64,000 nt of DNA from Microbacteriaceae bacterium (GCA_947373155.1 CANBWO010000005.1:28184-92183), one strand, 5' to 3'; positions 1 to 9,371 are shown, counted from the first letter of the stretch. The notes: generated by a model not told the origin, from the sequence alone. Made by a program: numbers and translations.

Positions 1-688
1 TGCTGGCAAGACCACGCTGTTCAACCTGCTCACCGGATTCGACAAACCAAACACCGGCACCTGGAATTTTGCGGGCAAGGACCTGGCCGGCGTTGCACCA
101 CACAAGGTAGCTCGAATGGGCATGGTTCGTACTTTCCAGTTGACCAAGGCGCTCAGCCTACTCACAGTAATTGACAACATGCGCCTGGGAGCACAGGACA
201 ACCCTGGCGAGAAGTTCTTTGCAGCCTTTGTTCGCCCGCTGTGGGCCAACAAGGAACGCGAGATCACCGAGCGTGCCGATGCACTCCTTACCCGCTTCAA
301 GCTAGATGCCAAGCGCGACGACTATGCAGCCGGCCTTTCCGGCGGACAGCGCAAGCTGCTAGAAATGGCTCGTGCGCTTATGAGCAAGCCAGAACTAGTG
401 ATGCTAGACGAGCCAATGGCCGGCGTGAACCCTGCCCTGACTCAGAGCCTGCTTGAGCACATCAAGGGCCTAAAGGAAAACGGCACCACTGTTTTGTTCG
501 TGGAACACGACATGCACATGGTGCGTCACATCAGTGACTGGGTTGTGGTCATGGCCGAAGGCAAGATCGTTGCCGAGGGACCTCCAGCCGACGTAATGAA
601 GAACCCGGCCGTGATCGACGCCTACCTAGGTGCACACGCCAACAGCGACCTGGGCGATGTAGAAATCGCCACCAAGGAGGGCAACTAA
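1..688 (+). CDS. livG: Branched-chain amino-acid ABC transporter ATP-binding protein LivG (5' truncated)
   Basis: One of two cytoplasmic ATPases energising import of branched-chain amino acids or related substrates. The reading frame is open from base 2 and starts inside the Walker A motif (AGKTTLFNLLTGF), so only a few dozen N-terminal residues are missing. The ABC signature LSGGQRK, Walker B (LVMLDEP) and the switch histidine (FVEHDMHMV) are all present. The stop codon overlaps the next ATG (TAATG) and an AAGGAGG ribosome site lies just before it, so it is translationally coupled to livF. The permease genes livH and livM are presumably upstream, outside the window. The family assignment is firm; substrate is inferred from family. 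Confidence 0.93.
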   Translation, partial: AGKTTLFNLLTGFDKPNTGTWNFAGKDLAGVAPHKVARMGMVRTFQLTKALSLLTVIDNMRLGAQDNPGEKFFAAFVRPLWANKEREITERADALLTRFKLDAKRDDYAAGLSGGQRKLLEMARALMSKPELVMLDEPMAGVNPALTQSLLEHIKGLKENGTTVLFVEHDMHMVRHISDWVVVMAEGKIVAEGPPADVMKNPAVIDAYLGAHANSDLGDVEIATKEGN

Positions 689-1446
689 TGTCTGAGAACC
701 TAATTGCGGATGCAGTTGCAAAAACCGACGCCGTGGTCTTTGTAGACAACGTTGACGCCGGGTACCTACCTGGAATCAACATCTTGAATGGCTGTTCGCT
801 AACCGCTCACCAGGGCGAGCTAATTGGAATCATTGGCCCAAACGGTGCCGGTAAGTCCACGCTGCTAAAGGCCATCTTTGGTCTGGTAAACGTGCGTTCT
901 GGCAGCGTCTACCTCAACGGCGAAGAGATCACCAACCTTAAGGCAAACAAATTGGTTAGCCGCGGAGTTGCCTTTGTACCACAGACCAACAACGTGTTCC
1001 CAAGCCTCACGATTCAGGAAAACCTGGAGATGGGTGTCTTCCAGAACCCTAAGAAGTTTCAGGAACGCTTTGACTTCGTGACCAGTATTTTCCCAGACCT
1101 CGGTACCCGCCGCGCTCAAAAAGCCGGTTCGCTATCCGGTGGTGAGCGCCAGATGGTCGCCATGGGGCGCGCATTGATGGTGGACCCATCGGTTCTGCTG
1201 CTGGATGAGCCGTCGGCTGGTCTTTCGCCAGTTCGCCAGGACGAAGCATTCTTGCGAGTGAAGGAAGTCAACAAGGCCGGAGTAACCGTGGTCATGGTGG
1301 AGCAGAACGCTCGTCGCTGTCTTCAGATTTGCGACCGCGCTTACGTTCTAGACCAGGGCACCGATGCCCACACCGGCACCGGACGTGAACTTCTGAACGA
1401 CCCGAAGATGATTGAGCTTTACCTGGGTAACCTAGCCGAGCTATAA
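688..1446 (+). CDS. livF: Branched-chain amino-acid ABC transporter ATP-binding protein LivF
   Basis: Second ATPase of the Liv-type importer, 252 aa, usual family length. Walker A GPNGAGKST is near residues 52-60, the ABC signature is LSGGERQM, Walker B is VLLLDEPSAGL, and the H-loop position carries VMVEQN, as typical for LivF. A 25-residue leader before the ABC fold (VVFVDNVDAGY...) is slightly longer than usual. It overlaps livG by one base and is followed directly by an intrinsic terminator, so it is the last gene of its operon. The binding protein gene lies next to it on the opposite strand. Confidence 0.95.
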   Translation: MSENLIADAVAKTDAVVFVDNVDAGYLPGINILNGCSLTAHQGELIGIIGPNGAGKSTLLKAIFGLVNVRSGSVYLNGEEITNLKANKLVSRGVAFVPQTNNVFPSLTIQENLEMGVFQNPKKFQERFDFVTSIFPDLGTRRAQKAGSLSGGERQMVAMGRALMVDPSVLLLDEPSAGLSPVRQDEAFLRVKEVNKAGVTVVMVEQNARRCLQICDRAYVLDQGTDAHTGTGRELLNDPKMIELYLGNLAEL

Positions 1447-1459
1447 ACCAAAACCTGGA

Positions 1460-1492
1460 ATGCCCTCACCGATTGGTGGGGGCATTTTTTTG
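1460..1492 (+). terminator. Intrinsic terminator after livF
   Basis: Inverted repeat ATGCCCTCACC / GGTGGGGGCAT around a GATT loop, followed by a run of seven T. It begins 14 bases after the livF stop. Confidence 0.85.
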
Positions 1493-1529
1493 CGCGAATA
1501 GCTAGCGGAATCGGATTCGGACAGCCAAG

Positions 1530-1565
1530 AAAAATCCCCCCGGGCCGAAGCCCGAGGGGATTTTT
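1530..1565 (-). terminator. Intrinsic terminator after the substrate-binding protein gene
   Basis: Near-perfect inverted repeat (AAAAATCCCC...GGGC, loop CGAA, GCCC...GGGGATTTTT) with T runs on both strands. It lies about 30 bases beyond the stop of the minus-strand gene and could also catch read-through from livF. Confidence 0.85.
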
Positions 1566-1596
1566 GGTTGTCTAGAACCTAGGGTTCAAAACTGAC

Positions 1597-2853
1597 TTAC
1601 TTGTTACCTGCAACGGTCTTGGTAAGTACGTTTACACCCTTGGTGGTGTAGCGGTAGATACCAATGAATGCACCGGTTGGGTCACCGTTCTCGTCGAACT
1701 CAACTGGACCGCTGAAGCCGTCGTAGTTGATCTTCTTGCCGGCCTTTAGAGCCTTTAGGCCAGCCGCAAAGCTGGTGACATTGGTCTTGCCCTTGCCGGT
1801 TAGCGAGATGTTGGTGATCTGGCTCTTGATGCCAGGACCGGTTGCCTTGCCCGAAGCCTGAGCGGCTAGAGCAAGTAGGTTAACTGCGTCGTACGACTCA
1901 GCTGCGTAGGTGAAGTCCTTTAGAACTGCGCCTGCGTGTAGCTTTGCGTACTTAGCCTTTAGGCGTGCCTTGAATGCAGCTGGTGCGTCTGCACCTGGGA
2001 TGGTTCCCTGTGCGCCGGCTAGGTACGATGCGAACGAGTCCTTGCTGTAGTCGATGGTGTTTCCGTCAACTAGGTAGACGTTTCCACCAGGGAATCCAGC
2101 AGCCTTTAGAGCTGGTAGAGCCTTGCGGGTCTCGTCGTAGGAGATCATTAGAACTGCGTCGTAGTTTCCTGCAGCGATGTCCGAAGCGGTCGAACCGAAG
2201 TTGGTCTCGCCCTCAGTGAACGAGAATTCCTTAACGCTTGCGCCAGCCTTGGTTAGGGTGCTCTTGGCAACTGCCTCAAGACCGGTACCGTACGAGTTGT
2301 TTGCGTACAAGATTGCTACGTTCTGTGCGCCATCCTGAAGGATCTGGCTTGCAACGATGCGGCCCTGTAGGTTGTCGCTTGGAGCGGTACGGAAGTAGTA
2401 GCCGCCGTCTGACCAAGTGGTAAGGCTTGGCGAAGTGTTCGAAGGCGAGATCTCAACAATCTTGGCGCCGGTGATGGCGTTGATGATGTTCTTGGTTACA
2501 CCCGAAGCTGCTGCACCAAGTACTGCGTCGGTGCCCGAAGCGATTGCTGCGGTAGCAGACTGAGTCGATACTGCAAGGTTGGTTCCGTCGCCGGAGTCCT
2601 TCCAGTCGATGCTTACCTTGTTGCCAAGTACGCCACCAGCTGCGTTGATGTCATCGATAGCTAGCGCTGCGCCGGCCTCCATTGGTGGGTAAAGGAATGC
2701 GAGCGATCCGGTTAGAGGCAGGATGCTGGTGATCTTTAGGGTCTTGTCAGCGGCGCCGGCTGCGTTAGCAGGTAGCGATACACCGACTGCAAGGCTGGCG
2801 GCAGCAGCAATAGCTACTCCGGCCACAACCTTGCGGTTAAAGGCGTTGCTCAT
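1597..2853 (-). CDS. livJ: Branched-chain amino-acid ABC transporter substrate-binding protein
   Basis: Extracytoplasmic receptor of the Leu/Ile/Val-binding-protein (periplasmic-binding type I) family, 418 aa, matching the convergent livG-livF. The start shows a signal peptide: positive NRK, a hydrophobic Ala/Val stretch to about residue 28 and an Ala-x-Ala cleavage site (ANA-AGA). The mature part begins KITSILPLTGSLAF, typical of the family. Unlike most Gram-positive binding proteins it has no lipobox cysteine, so anchoring is unclear. The ATG has an AAGGAGA ribosome site. It stands alone with its own upstream region of about 157 bases, in which the inverted repeat GCGAT...ATCGC is visible. 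Confidence 0.92.
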   Translation of the reverse strand: MSNAFNRKVVAGVAIAAAASLAVGVSLPANAAGAADKTLKITSILPLTGSLAFLYPPMEAGAALAIDDINAAGGVLGNKVSIDWKDSGDGTNLAVSTQSATAAIASGTDAVLGAAASGVTKNIINAITGAKIVEISPSNTSPSLTTWSDGGYYFRTAPSDNLQGRIVASQILQDGAQNVAILYANNSYGTGLEAVAKSTLTKAGASVKEFSFTEGETNFGSTASDIAAGNYDAVLMISYDETRKALPALKAAGFPGGNVYLVDGNTIDYSKDSFASYLAGAQGTIPGADAPAAFKARLKAKYAKLHAGAVLKDFTYAAESYDAVNLLALAAQASGKATGPGIKSQITNISLTGKGKTNVTSFAAGLKALKAGKKINYDGFSGPVEFDENGDPTGAFIGIYRYTTKGVNVLTKTVAGNK

Positions 2854-3010
2854 TTATGTCTCCTTGTTTTGCGCGATCGCACCTATGCAATCGCTTACCT
2901 GACAAGTTTATGGCTTTGCCCACTCACCAAAAGGGGAAGAGTACACAGAATGTAACAAAGGCTTAACACTTCAAACGCTTTGAGCGAAATTTCTTCTAAT
3001 TTGCTCGTTT

Positions 3011-3901
3011 TCAGTACTTTTTGCGCAGAACGTCAACCGAGAGCGCGGCGAGTCCAAGCCAAACCAAACCGAATCCAAACCACCTGGCAGGTGGCATTTC
3101 CTCGTGGAAAAAGGTGAGCGCCAGAATGAACTGAATGGTTGGAGTTAGGTACTGCATGAACCCCACCATGCTAAGCGGAAGGTGTTTGGCTGCCGATCCG
3201 AACAGGATCAGCGGGATCGCGGTAAAAAAGCCGAACAGCACCAAACCCAGCCAACTCCAGGTTCCGGACAGCCCAATGTTCAGGCCGCTGGTGTTGGCAA
3301 CCACGATTCCCTGCACGATGGCAACCGGCACCAAGAGGGCAGTCTCAACCGAGTATCCGGTTAGGGGCGATACCGTACCGCCAAGCCTCGACTTCACTAA
3401 GCCGTAAAAAGCAAAGGAGAATGCCAGAGAGAGGGCCAAAAGCGGTATATGCCCGTAGTCAAAAGTCAGAATCAAAACAGCGATGGTGCCCAGGCTTACC
3501 GCCGCCCACTGCATGCGCCTGAGTTTTTCTTTTTGGAACACAACTGCCAAAACAATCGTGACCAACGGGTTTATAAAGTAACCCAGCGATGATTCCACGA
3601 TGTGCCCACCGGCAACACCGATTACATAGACCTGCCAGTTAATGTAAATCAGCGCCGAACAGGCTGCCAACAACGCAAACGCTCTGCGATTCCGAACCAC
3701 CGCAATCACCTGTGGCCAGGTTTTAGTCGCGGTGAGCAGGATGAGGGCAAGCAGCATGCCAAAGATAATTCGCCAGACCACCACTTCGAAGGGGTTCGCG
3801 AATCCGAGTGAGCGAATGAAAATGGGGAAACTTCCCCAGATCAGGTAGGCAGTGAAGCCAAATCCGAGTCCCTTGGACAGGCTTTTAGTGGTATCGCTCA
3901 C
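3011..3901 (-). CDS. rarD: EamA/RarD family permease
   Basis: Integral membrane protein of the drug/metabolite transporter superfamily, 296 aa with about ten hydrophobic segments in two EamA repeats. The N-terminus (GFTAYLIWGSFPIFIRSL) and the early VVWRIIFGMLLALILL segment are typical of RarD. The name comes from chloramphenicol sensitivity in Pseudomonas; the physiological substrate is not known. It is a single gene between the binding protein and groES and appears to be monocistronic. Confidence 0.88.
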   Translation of the reverse strand: MSDTTKSLSKGLGFGFTAYLIWGSFPIFIRSLGFANPFEVVVWRIIFGMLLALILLTATKTWPQVIAVVRNRRAFALLAACSALIYINWQVYVIGVAGGHIVESSLGYFINPLVTIVLAVVFQKEKLRRMQWAAVSLGTIAVLILTFDYGHIPLLALSLAFSFAFYGLVKSRLGGTVSPLTGYSVETALLVPVAIVQGIVVANTSGLNIGLSGTWSWLGLVLFGFFTAIPLILFGSAAKHLPLSMVGFMQYLTPTIQFILALTFFHEEMPPARWFGFGLVWLGLAALSVDVLRKKY

Positions 3902-3980
3902 CTAGCCAGCCTAGACGCAAGCCAAGGTTCGCCCACGCACAAGCAAAATCATCGATGGCACGCTTAAGCTTCGGGCAAGG

Positions 3981-4018
3981 CAAAACCCCGGCCTGCCGAA
4001 CGGCAAACCGGGGTTTTT
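3981..4018 (-). terminator. Intrinsic terminator after groES
   Basis: Inverted repeat AAAACCCCGG...TGCC / GGCA...CCGGGGTTTTT with a GAAC loop. It is located between the groES stop and the rarD start and has T runs in both directions. Confidence 0.85.
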
Positions 4019-4028
4019 ACGAGTTGTT

Positions 4029-4328
4029 TTAGCGAACTACGATCGCTAGCACGTCGCGTGCGCTTAGAACGAGGAACTCCTCGCCGCCAAACTTTAGCTC
4101 GGTGCCGCCGTACTTGCTGAAGATAACCTTGTCGCCAACTGCTACGTCTAGCGGAACACGGTTTCCGTTGTCATCGATGCGGCCTGGACCTACTGCGATG
4201 ACCTCTGCCTCTTGTGGCTTCTCTTTGGTGGCGGTGTCTGGAATTACCAGACCCGACGCGGTGACCTGCTCGGCTGCCATTGGGCGAACTACGATGCGAT
4301 CTTCTAGTGGCTTGATGTTAACCGACAC
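4029..4328 (-). CDS. groES: Co-chaperonin GroES (Hsp10)
   Basis: The 99-aa cap of the GroEL chaperonin; it closes the folding chamber in the cytoplasm. Sequence is typical throughout: the [12 protein letters not shown] start, mobile loop ([23 protein letters not shown]), [16 protein letters not shown] and the end [21 protein letters not shown] operator lies upstream, so it should be repressed by HrcA and induced by heat. groEL is not next to it: a terminator follows immediately, so this is a stand-alone groES. Confidence 0.97.
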   Translation of the reverse strand: MSVNIKPLEDRIVVRPMAAEQVTASGLVIPDTATKEKPQEAEVIAVGPGRIDDNGNRVPLDVAVGDKVIFSKYGGTELKFGGEEFLVLSARDVLAIVVR

Positions 4329-4371
4329 GTTGAACCTCTTCTTTATGAAAAACGGGGGTTGCGTCTTGATA

Positions 4372-4398
4372 TTAGCACTCTCCTTAGGCGAGTGCTAG
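4372..4398. promoter_or_regulatory. CIRCE operator (HrcA binding site)
   Basis: TTAGCACTC-N9-GAGTGCTAG matches the CIRCE consensus TTAGCACTC-N9-GAGTGCTAA at 17 of 18 arm positions. A TAATAT -10-like hexamer overlaps the groES-proximal arm on the minus strand. It sits between groES and the divergent methyltransferase gene and could affect both. Confidence 0.93.
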
Positions 4399-4439
4399 TT
4401 GCCGTTTTGCCCATAAATCCGTTTGCTAGCCTTGAGCCC

Positions 4440-5660
4440 ATGGACCGCCAAGACTTTGTATTGCTTATGAGCCCCGAGGGGCAGCAACTGCTTGGCCAGA
4501 TTGATTACCAATCCAAAACCGATGTGGTCAAACTAGTTACCACGCTGCGCGCCCAAGTCCACGACCCCGCCCTGGTTTCAGCGGTGCTAACCCAGGCAAA
4601 ACTTAGGCACCGAGCTGTGTCTAAATTTGGGCCGTTCGCCCAAAGAATGCTCTTCACCGAACCCGGTTTAGAGCAAGCCAGTCGCTTGGTGGTATCGGCT
4701 TTGCACGCTGGTCGTTTTCGCAAAGCCAAGGTTTCACAGGTAGCAGACTTGGGCTGCGGCATCGGAGCGGAATCGCTCAGCTTTGCCGCGGCTGGAATCG
4801 GTGTGCAGGCGTTTGAGATCGACGAGTTAACCGCAGCCATGGCTACCTATAATCTTTTGCCGTTCGAAAATGCCTCGGTAGAACTTGCCGATGTCACAAA
4901 GTTGGACCTGAGCCAGCATGAGTCACTGTTCTTTGATCCAGCTCGCCGTGAACTCACTGGAGCCGCCCGCGCCCAAGCGGTTCGCAAATTCGACCCGAGC
5001 ACGTTTAGCCCCAACTTCGACTGGGTGGTCGAGCAGTGCACGTCACCTGCAATCCAGGCGGCCGGAATCAAACTCGGCCCAGGGCACCCGCACGAGGGAA
5101 TCCCCGATGAAGCCGAGGCACAGTGGGTAAGTGTGAACGGAGACCTAGTCGAACTTGGGCTTTGGTTTGGTTCGGCTGCTAGGCCGGGCATCAAGCGTGC
5201 CGCACTGTTGCTGGCAACCGGCATCGATGGTGAAGTAACAAAACACGAGTTGACCAGCGAGTCAACAGCCATGACCTACGCCCCGTTGGGCGAGCTAGCC
5301 GACTACGTTTACGAACCAGACAACGCCGTGGTTCGAAGCCACCTGATCCACGTGCTTGCCGAGCAAACCGGCACTCACAGCTTTAGCACCGAGATTGCTT
5401 ACCTAACCGGAAGCGAGCCTCTAAATAACCCTTGGCTAAAGGGCTACCGAGTTTTAGAGAACCTCGCATTTGATCGCAAGCGGCTCAAGGCCAGATTGAA
5501 AGAGCTGGATATTGGTGTTTTGGAGATCAAAAAGCGCGGTGCCGACATTGTTCCCGAACAGCTTAGGAAAGAGCTTGCGCCAAAAGGCAAAAACTCGGCC
5601 ACTCTCATCGTCACCAGAGTTGGCGAAGCCCATCGCGTTCTGATCTGCCAGCCAATTTAG
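4440..5660 (+). CDS. Class I SAM-dependent methyltransferase with THUMP-like C-terminal region
   Basis: Cytoplasmic protein of 406 aa from ATG 4440. An in-frame ATG at 4359 also exists, but it would put the CIRCE operator inside the coding region, so I prefer the later start. The SAM-binding motif I is VADLGCGIGAESLSFAAAG, followed by the acidic ribose-binding loop (FEIDELT). A DPARRELTG segment fits the motif IV position. The C-terminal third (LKARLKELDIGVLEIKKRG onward) resembles the THUMP-like domain of an actinobacterial family of putative RNA methyltransferases. Substrate unknown. Confidence 0.8.
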   Translation: MDRQDFVLLMSPEGQQLLGQIDYQSKTDVVKLVTTLRAQVHDPALVSAVLTQAKLRHRAVSKFGPFAQRMLFTEPGLEQASRLVVSALHAGRFRKAKVSQVADLGCGIGAESLSFAAAGIGVQAFEIDELTAAMATYNLLPFENASVELADVTKLDLSQHESLFFDPARRELTGAARAQAVRKFDPSTFSPNFDWVVEQCTSPAIQAAGIKLGPGHPHEGIPDEAEAQWVSVNGDLVELGLWFGSAARPGIKRAALLLATGIDGEVTKHELTSESTAMTYAPLGELADYVYEPDNAVVRSHLIHVLAEQTGTHSFSTEIAYLTGSEPLNNPWLKGYRVLENLAFDRKRLKARLKELDIGVLEIKKRGADIVPEQLRKELAPKGKNSATLIVTRVGEAHRVLICQPI

Positions 5661-5706
5661 CTGAGTTACTCCGAGCGCCCGGCAGGCTACTCAAAGGCTT
5701 AACGAA

Positions 5707-5744
5707 CAAAACCCGCCGGGGCACAATCCGGCGGGTCTTGTTTT
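5707..5744. terminator. Bidirectional terminator between convergent genes
   Basis: ACCCGCCGG (5711-5719), 8-base loop, CCGGCGGGT (5728-5736), followed by a T-rich stretch on the plus strand and an A-rich stretch upstream. It serves the methyltransferase and the DUF4190 gene. Confidence 0.8.
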
Positions 5745-5781
5745 CTTGGTACTAGGGAGAGATGCCAAGAAGTTCTGTTGA

Positions 5782-6258
5782 TTAGTTGGTTACGGTGCCG
5801 CTTCCAGGGTTTACCTGAATCTGGCCGTTCATCATTCCGCCACCAAAGTTGCCACCCTGCATGTCGTCTGGGCCGCCAAATCCTTGACCACCCAGGCCAG
5901 GGCCAAAGTGGTTTCCACCCATGCCGTTTCCGCCAATAAAGTGCTCGCCGCCAACTACGCCACGAAGCATCAGCAGGCCACCCAAAATGGTCCACAGGAT
6001 TGCACCTGCGATGTATAGGTAGCCAACTACTAGTCCGGCGATTGCCATTCCGCGGCCTTTTTCACCGCTGCGCTTGATCTGCGCAAGGGCGATGTGTCCG
6101 GTTATTACACCGGCAACCGCACCCACCCAGCTAACTGCGCTGGCCAACGATACAACTGCAAGAGTGTTTAGTTTGGTGAAGTCGAATTTTGCTGCTGGTG
6201 CTGGGGTTTCTAAGTACGCAACCTCTGGGGTCGCTCCGGTGTTCTTCTTGTCTGACAT
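5782..6258 (-). CDS. DUF4190 domain membrane protein with Gly-rich tail
   Basis: A 158-aa membrane protein. After a 27-residue polar start there are two hydrophobic helices (about residues 32-57 and 73-98) joined by the DUF4190 hallmark GHIALAQIKRSGEKGRGMAIAGL. The last 55 residues are Gly, Asn, Phe and Met-rich and look disordered. Function is unknown. It is transcribed alone, between a terminator and a 114-base upstream region. Confidence 0.82.
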   Translation of the reverse strand: MSDKKNTGATPEVAYLETPAPAAKFDFTKLNTLAVVSLASAVSWVGAVAGVITGHIALAQIKRSGEKGRGMAIAGLVVGYLYIAGAILWTILGGLLMLRGVVGGEHFIGGNGMGGNHFGPGLGGQGFGGPDDMQGGNFGGGMMNGQIQVNPGSGTVTN

Positions 6259-6372
6259 GTCAGGCTCCTGGTCTCTGGGGCTCGGCCGTTTGGCTCTCTT
6301 ATAGAAGACCAGAAGATGCTGAGTCGATGCTGTGTTTAGCCTGACAGTTTCCTGAGAACCACTTTTGAATAC

Positions 6373-7089
6373 TCAAGCTTTCAGGACTCCTGCATGGTGC
6401 AAGAACTGCGCAAGATTTCTATGCCCAAGTTCGCTCAAATGCACCTCATCGAGGCAGTAGTTCTCCTGCTCTAAAAACTCAGCCGGAAATGCGATGAACC
6501 TAAAGTTGGCCTGATCGACTTTTGAAAGGGTATTTATAAGTTCGCGATAGTACTTGTCAAACACTCGCCGCTCAAGCCAAATACGGTTGTCCCGCATGGG
6601 TTGATGTTGAATCCAAACCACTTTCTTGGCTTTGGCGCTGGCAATTGCAACTAAAGCCCGAACCTGATCCTCGAGATCGCTGAGGTTATTGGTAGGCCGA
6701 TATAAACCGAGCGGAAAAGCACAATACTTTAGGGTGTTGAGGGCAAATCTGCGAAATAGTTTTTTGATGCGCTTTACCCTAGACCTACTTGGGAAAGCAG
6801 CCAGGTGAAGCGCCGTTTCCGACTGGAATTCGGGGACCAACAGGCGTGTGATCCGTTTACTTATGACAGGCCATCCGAGTGTGGTTGCAAAGCTCAAAAG
6901 CAAAACGTCAACCTCGGGAAAACTTGAGGCCAGTGGAAGAGCGCGCGAAATTGTCAGCATCCCTTGCTGGCGAACATAAAGCTCGCATTCCTTATCGTGC
7001 AATTCAGCAAGCAGTTGGGGCCAGGTCTTGGCAGTAGCCGGCAGATAAATATTGGTAGAGGCTGAGCCTCCGATTAGTCCCACAATCAC
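6373..7089 (-). CDS. SGNH/GDSL-fold hydrolase-like protein
   Basis: 238 aa, GTG start (reading IVGLIGGSASTNIY). Block I of the SGNH fold appears as GGSAS instead of GDS, so the serine is kept while the usual Asp is Gly. A C-terminal DEVHLSELGHRNLA provides the Asp-x-x-His pair of block V. No signal peptide or clear membrane segment is visible, so it is probably cytoplasmic. The region 115-125 is strongly basic (KRIKKLFRR). It lies 75 bases downstream of rimI-tsaD on the same strand and may be the last gene of that operon. Substrate unknown. Confidence 0.6.
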   Translation of the reverse strand: MIVGLIGGSASTNIYLPATAKTWPQLLAELHDKECELYVRQQGMLTISRALPLASSFPEVDVLLLSFATTLGWPVISKRITRLLVPEFQSETALHLAAFPSRSRVKRIKKLFRRFALNTLKYCAFPLGLYRPTNNLSDLEDQVRALVAIASAKAKKVVWIQHQPMRDNRIWLERRVFDKYYRELINTLSKVDQANFRFIAFPAEFLEQENYCLDEVHLSELGHRNLAQFLHHAGVLKA

Positions 7090-7164
7090 TTGCCTATTTT
7101 GGAATGTGGTTTATTAGAAACCTTTGTTAAAACCTTTTGGTTCGAATGTGAAAGTCAACGAAGC

Positions 7165-8712
7165 TTAAGACAGGGTTTGAACCGTTGTGACCGGCAATGT
7201 GCTGTCGGCTCCAAAACTAAGCATCGATGGCTCCCGCCCAGCCATGACCAGCTGAGCACCCAGGGCCGCAATCATGGCTCCGTTATCGGTGCAAAGACTG
7301 AACGCGGGGATTCTCAGTTCGATGCCATTTTTGGCACAACGTTCAGCAGCTACTTCGCGAAGCCGTGCGTTGGCAACCACACCGCCACCCAACAGCAACC
7401 TAGGCACGTTGTTATCTAGGCAGGCGTTTACCGCTTTGGTAACCAGCACATCCACCACGGCCTCGCGGAAACTGGCGGCGACATCGGCAATCGGAACCTC
7501 TTGCCCGGAATCGACTGCCACCTCTACCCAACGGGCCACCGCGGTTTTTAAGCCGCTGAAACTAAAGTCGTAGCGATGCTTTTCCATATCCTTTGGCAGG
7601 GTCAGTCCGCGAGGGAACCGAATTGCCTTTGGATCACCACCAACTGCTGCCCGATCGATTTCGGGTCCACCCGGGTACTTGAGACCCAGCAATCTAGCCA
7701 CCTTGTCAAAGGCTTCGCCGGCGGCGTCATCGATGGTCTCCCCAAGCAGCTCAACGTCGTCTAGCAGGTTGCGAACCAACAGCAGGCTGGTGTGACCCCC
7801 GCTAACCAGCAGTGCAATGGTTGGAACCTCCACCTCGCCGCGTTCCAGAATATCCGCGCCAACGTGACCCACCAGGTGGTTCACAGCGTAAATCGGCTTA
7901 CCCAGCCCAACGGCAAGGGCCTTGGCCGCACCCACACCCACCATGAGTGCGCCACCAAGACCAGGGCCGTTGGCAACTGCAATTGCATCGAGGTCTGCCA
8001 GCTTGAGACCCGATTCGGCGAGCGCCTGCTGCAACGTTGGCTGCAGTGCCTCAAGGTGCGCGCGCGCAGCGATCTCTGGCACCACCCCGCCAAAGCGCGC
8101 GTGTAGGTCCATCGATGAAGAAATGACGTTGGCCAGCAATTTGGTTCCACGCACGATTCCGATACCGGTTTCATCGCAGGTACTTTCGATGCCCAGCACG
8201 ATTGGTTCGTGTACAGGGTCGCGGGGAATATCTAACTGCATCACAATGGCGTCTACGTTGTCTGGTTGGTAGTAGTTCTTGATGGTGCGAATGTCTTTGA
8301 AGCCAAGCGAAAGGTAGAGTCCGTGCGCCACCGGGTTGTCGGCACGCACCTCTAGAAACACACTGGTTGCCAGTTTGAGCTTGGCAACACTTAGCAGGTG
8401 CTCCATCAGGCGGCGGCCAAGACCTAGTCCGCGGTATTTGGCATTCACAGCGATGGTCTGGACATCGCTTTGGTCGCTACCGGAAACCTTGCTCAAACCG
8501 GCGTAGCCAATCAGCACATCGCGGTTTGGAGACTGGTTGAGCATGGCCACAAAGTAGCTGGTGTGCTCGGAGTGCAGCTCGCCCTGCATGGCGGATTCAC
8601 TCCAGGCATCGTTGGAAAAACACTCACGTTCCAGCGCCATGATCTCTGGCAGGTCGGTGCCCAGGGCTGCACGAATCCAAACCGACCCCTTTGCCAAAGC
8701 AGTTTCGGTCAT
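7165..8712 (-). CDS. tsaD: Fused RimI acetyltransferase - TsaD tRNA threonylcarbamoyltransferase
   Basis: A single 515-aa protein. Residues 1-160 are a GNAT acetyltransferase like RimI (protein N-terminal alanine acetylation), with the acetyl-CoA loop RGLGLGRRL near 94-102 and a typical YY-PDN-DAIVMQL end. Residues about 170-515 are TsaD, which transfers threonylcarbamoyl from TC-AMP to A37 of ANN-decoding tRNAs. Its metal-binding HxxxH is H279/H283 and the start [10 protein letters not shown] is canonical. In most relatives these are adjacent genes; here they are in one frame with a short linker (RDPVHEP). It overlaps tsaB by four bases (ATGA). Confidence 0.95.
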   Translation of the reverse strand: MTETALAKGSVWIRAALGTDLPEIMALERECFSNDAWSESAMQGELHSEHTSYFVAMLNQSPNRDVLIGYAGLSKVSGSDQSDVQTIAVNAKYRGLGLGRRLMEHLLSVAKLKLATSVFLEVRADNPVAHGLYLSLGFKDIRTIKNYYQPDNVDAIVMQLDIPRDPVHEPIVLGIESTCDETGIGIVRGTKLLANVISSSMDLHARFGGVVPEIAARAHLEALQPTLQQALAESGLKLADLDAIAVANGPGLGGALMVGVGAAKALAVGLGKPIYAVNHLVGHVGADILERGEVEVPTIALLVSGGHTSLLLVRNLLDDVELLGETIDDAAGEAFDKVARLLGLKYPGGPEIDRAAVGGDPKAIRFPRGLTLPKDMEKHRYDFSFSGLKTAVARWVEVAVDSGQEVPIADVAASFREAVVDVLVTKAVNACLDNNVPRLLLGGGVVANARLREVAAERCAKNGIELRIPAFSLCTDNGAMIAALGAQLVMAGREPSMLSFGADSTLPVTTVQTLS

Positions 8713-9371
8713 GAACTCACCCGCTTGCCAAAAGCTTTGTTGGGGTTTGGTTCGGTGGCATCTGGTGCGCGCAGGTAGAGCGCGGTCACGTCATCGCTGG
8801 CCACACCTGCCGCCTGTTGCAGTGCTGCCGCCCGCCCAATCCAGGTGGCAAAGGCCGCACCGGTTACCTCGGTGATTTGCCCGTGAACCATAGTTAGGTC
8901 GTCTACCACCTGCTGGTGTTTACCCACCGATGGGCCGGCCAACAGAATTGGAAGGCCATGGTGGTCAAGTCCGCCATATAGAGCCCAGTAGATTTCGCCG
9001 CGACGGGCATCGGTGTAAATAAATAGCGGTTGCTCTGGAAGCGAGGCATCGAGGCGATATTTCTCTAGCGCGATCGCATCGTGGCTAACCACTCCCACGA
9101 GTTTGGCGTCTACCGCCTGGGCAAACATGATTGCCGCTGCGATACCCACGCGGAGCCCAGTGAACAGCGCGGGACCGCGACCAACTGCGACCACATCGAT
9201 GTCGCCCGGGTTCAACTCGGCGTTTTTGAGTACCTTGGCAATTGAGTCGCCGATGGTCTCGGCGTGCTTTAGGCCATTGGGCTGACTAACGAAAGCCAGA
9301 GCACCCTCGCCCTGAGTTATAGAAACACTGGTACCAGAAGTGGTGTCGATAGATAGCGTGATCTGAGTCAT
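8709..9371 (-). CDS. tsaB: tRNA threonylcarbamoyladenosine biosynthesis protein TsaB
   Basis: 220 aa, ASKHA-fold pseudoenzyme that dimerises with TsaD in t6A37 synthesis. Start [15 protein letters not shown] and the segment [24 protein letters not shown] are typical TsaB. It has four-base overlaps with both tsaE and rimI-tsaD, so the three t6A components are translationally coupled. Confidence 0.95.
   Translation of the reverse strand: MTQITLSIDTTSGTSVSITQGEGALAFVSQPNGLKHAETIGDSIAKVLKNAELNPGDIDVVAVGRGPALFTGLRVGIAAAIMFAQAVDAKLVGVVSHDAIALEKYRLDASLPEQPLFIYTDARRGEIYWALYGGLDHHGLPILLAGPSVGKHQQVVDDLTMVHGQITEVTGAAFATWIGRAAALQQAAGVASDDVTALYLRAPDATEPNPNKAFGKRVSS

Noticed and set aside
4359..4439. Longer N-terminus of the methyltransferase from ATG 4359
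   Set aside because: It would encode the CIRCE operator as protein and has no family similarity; ATG 4440 is preferred.
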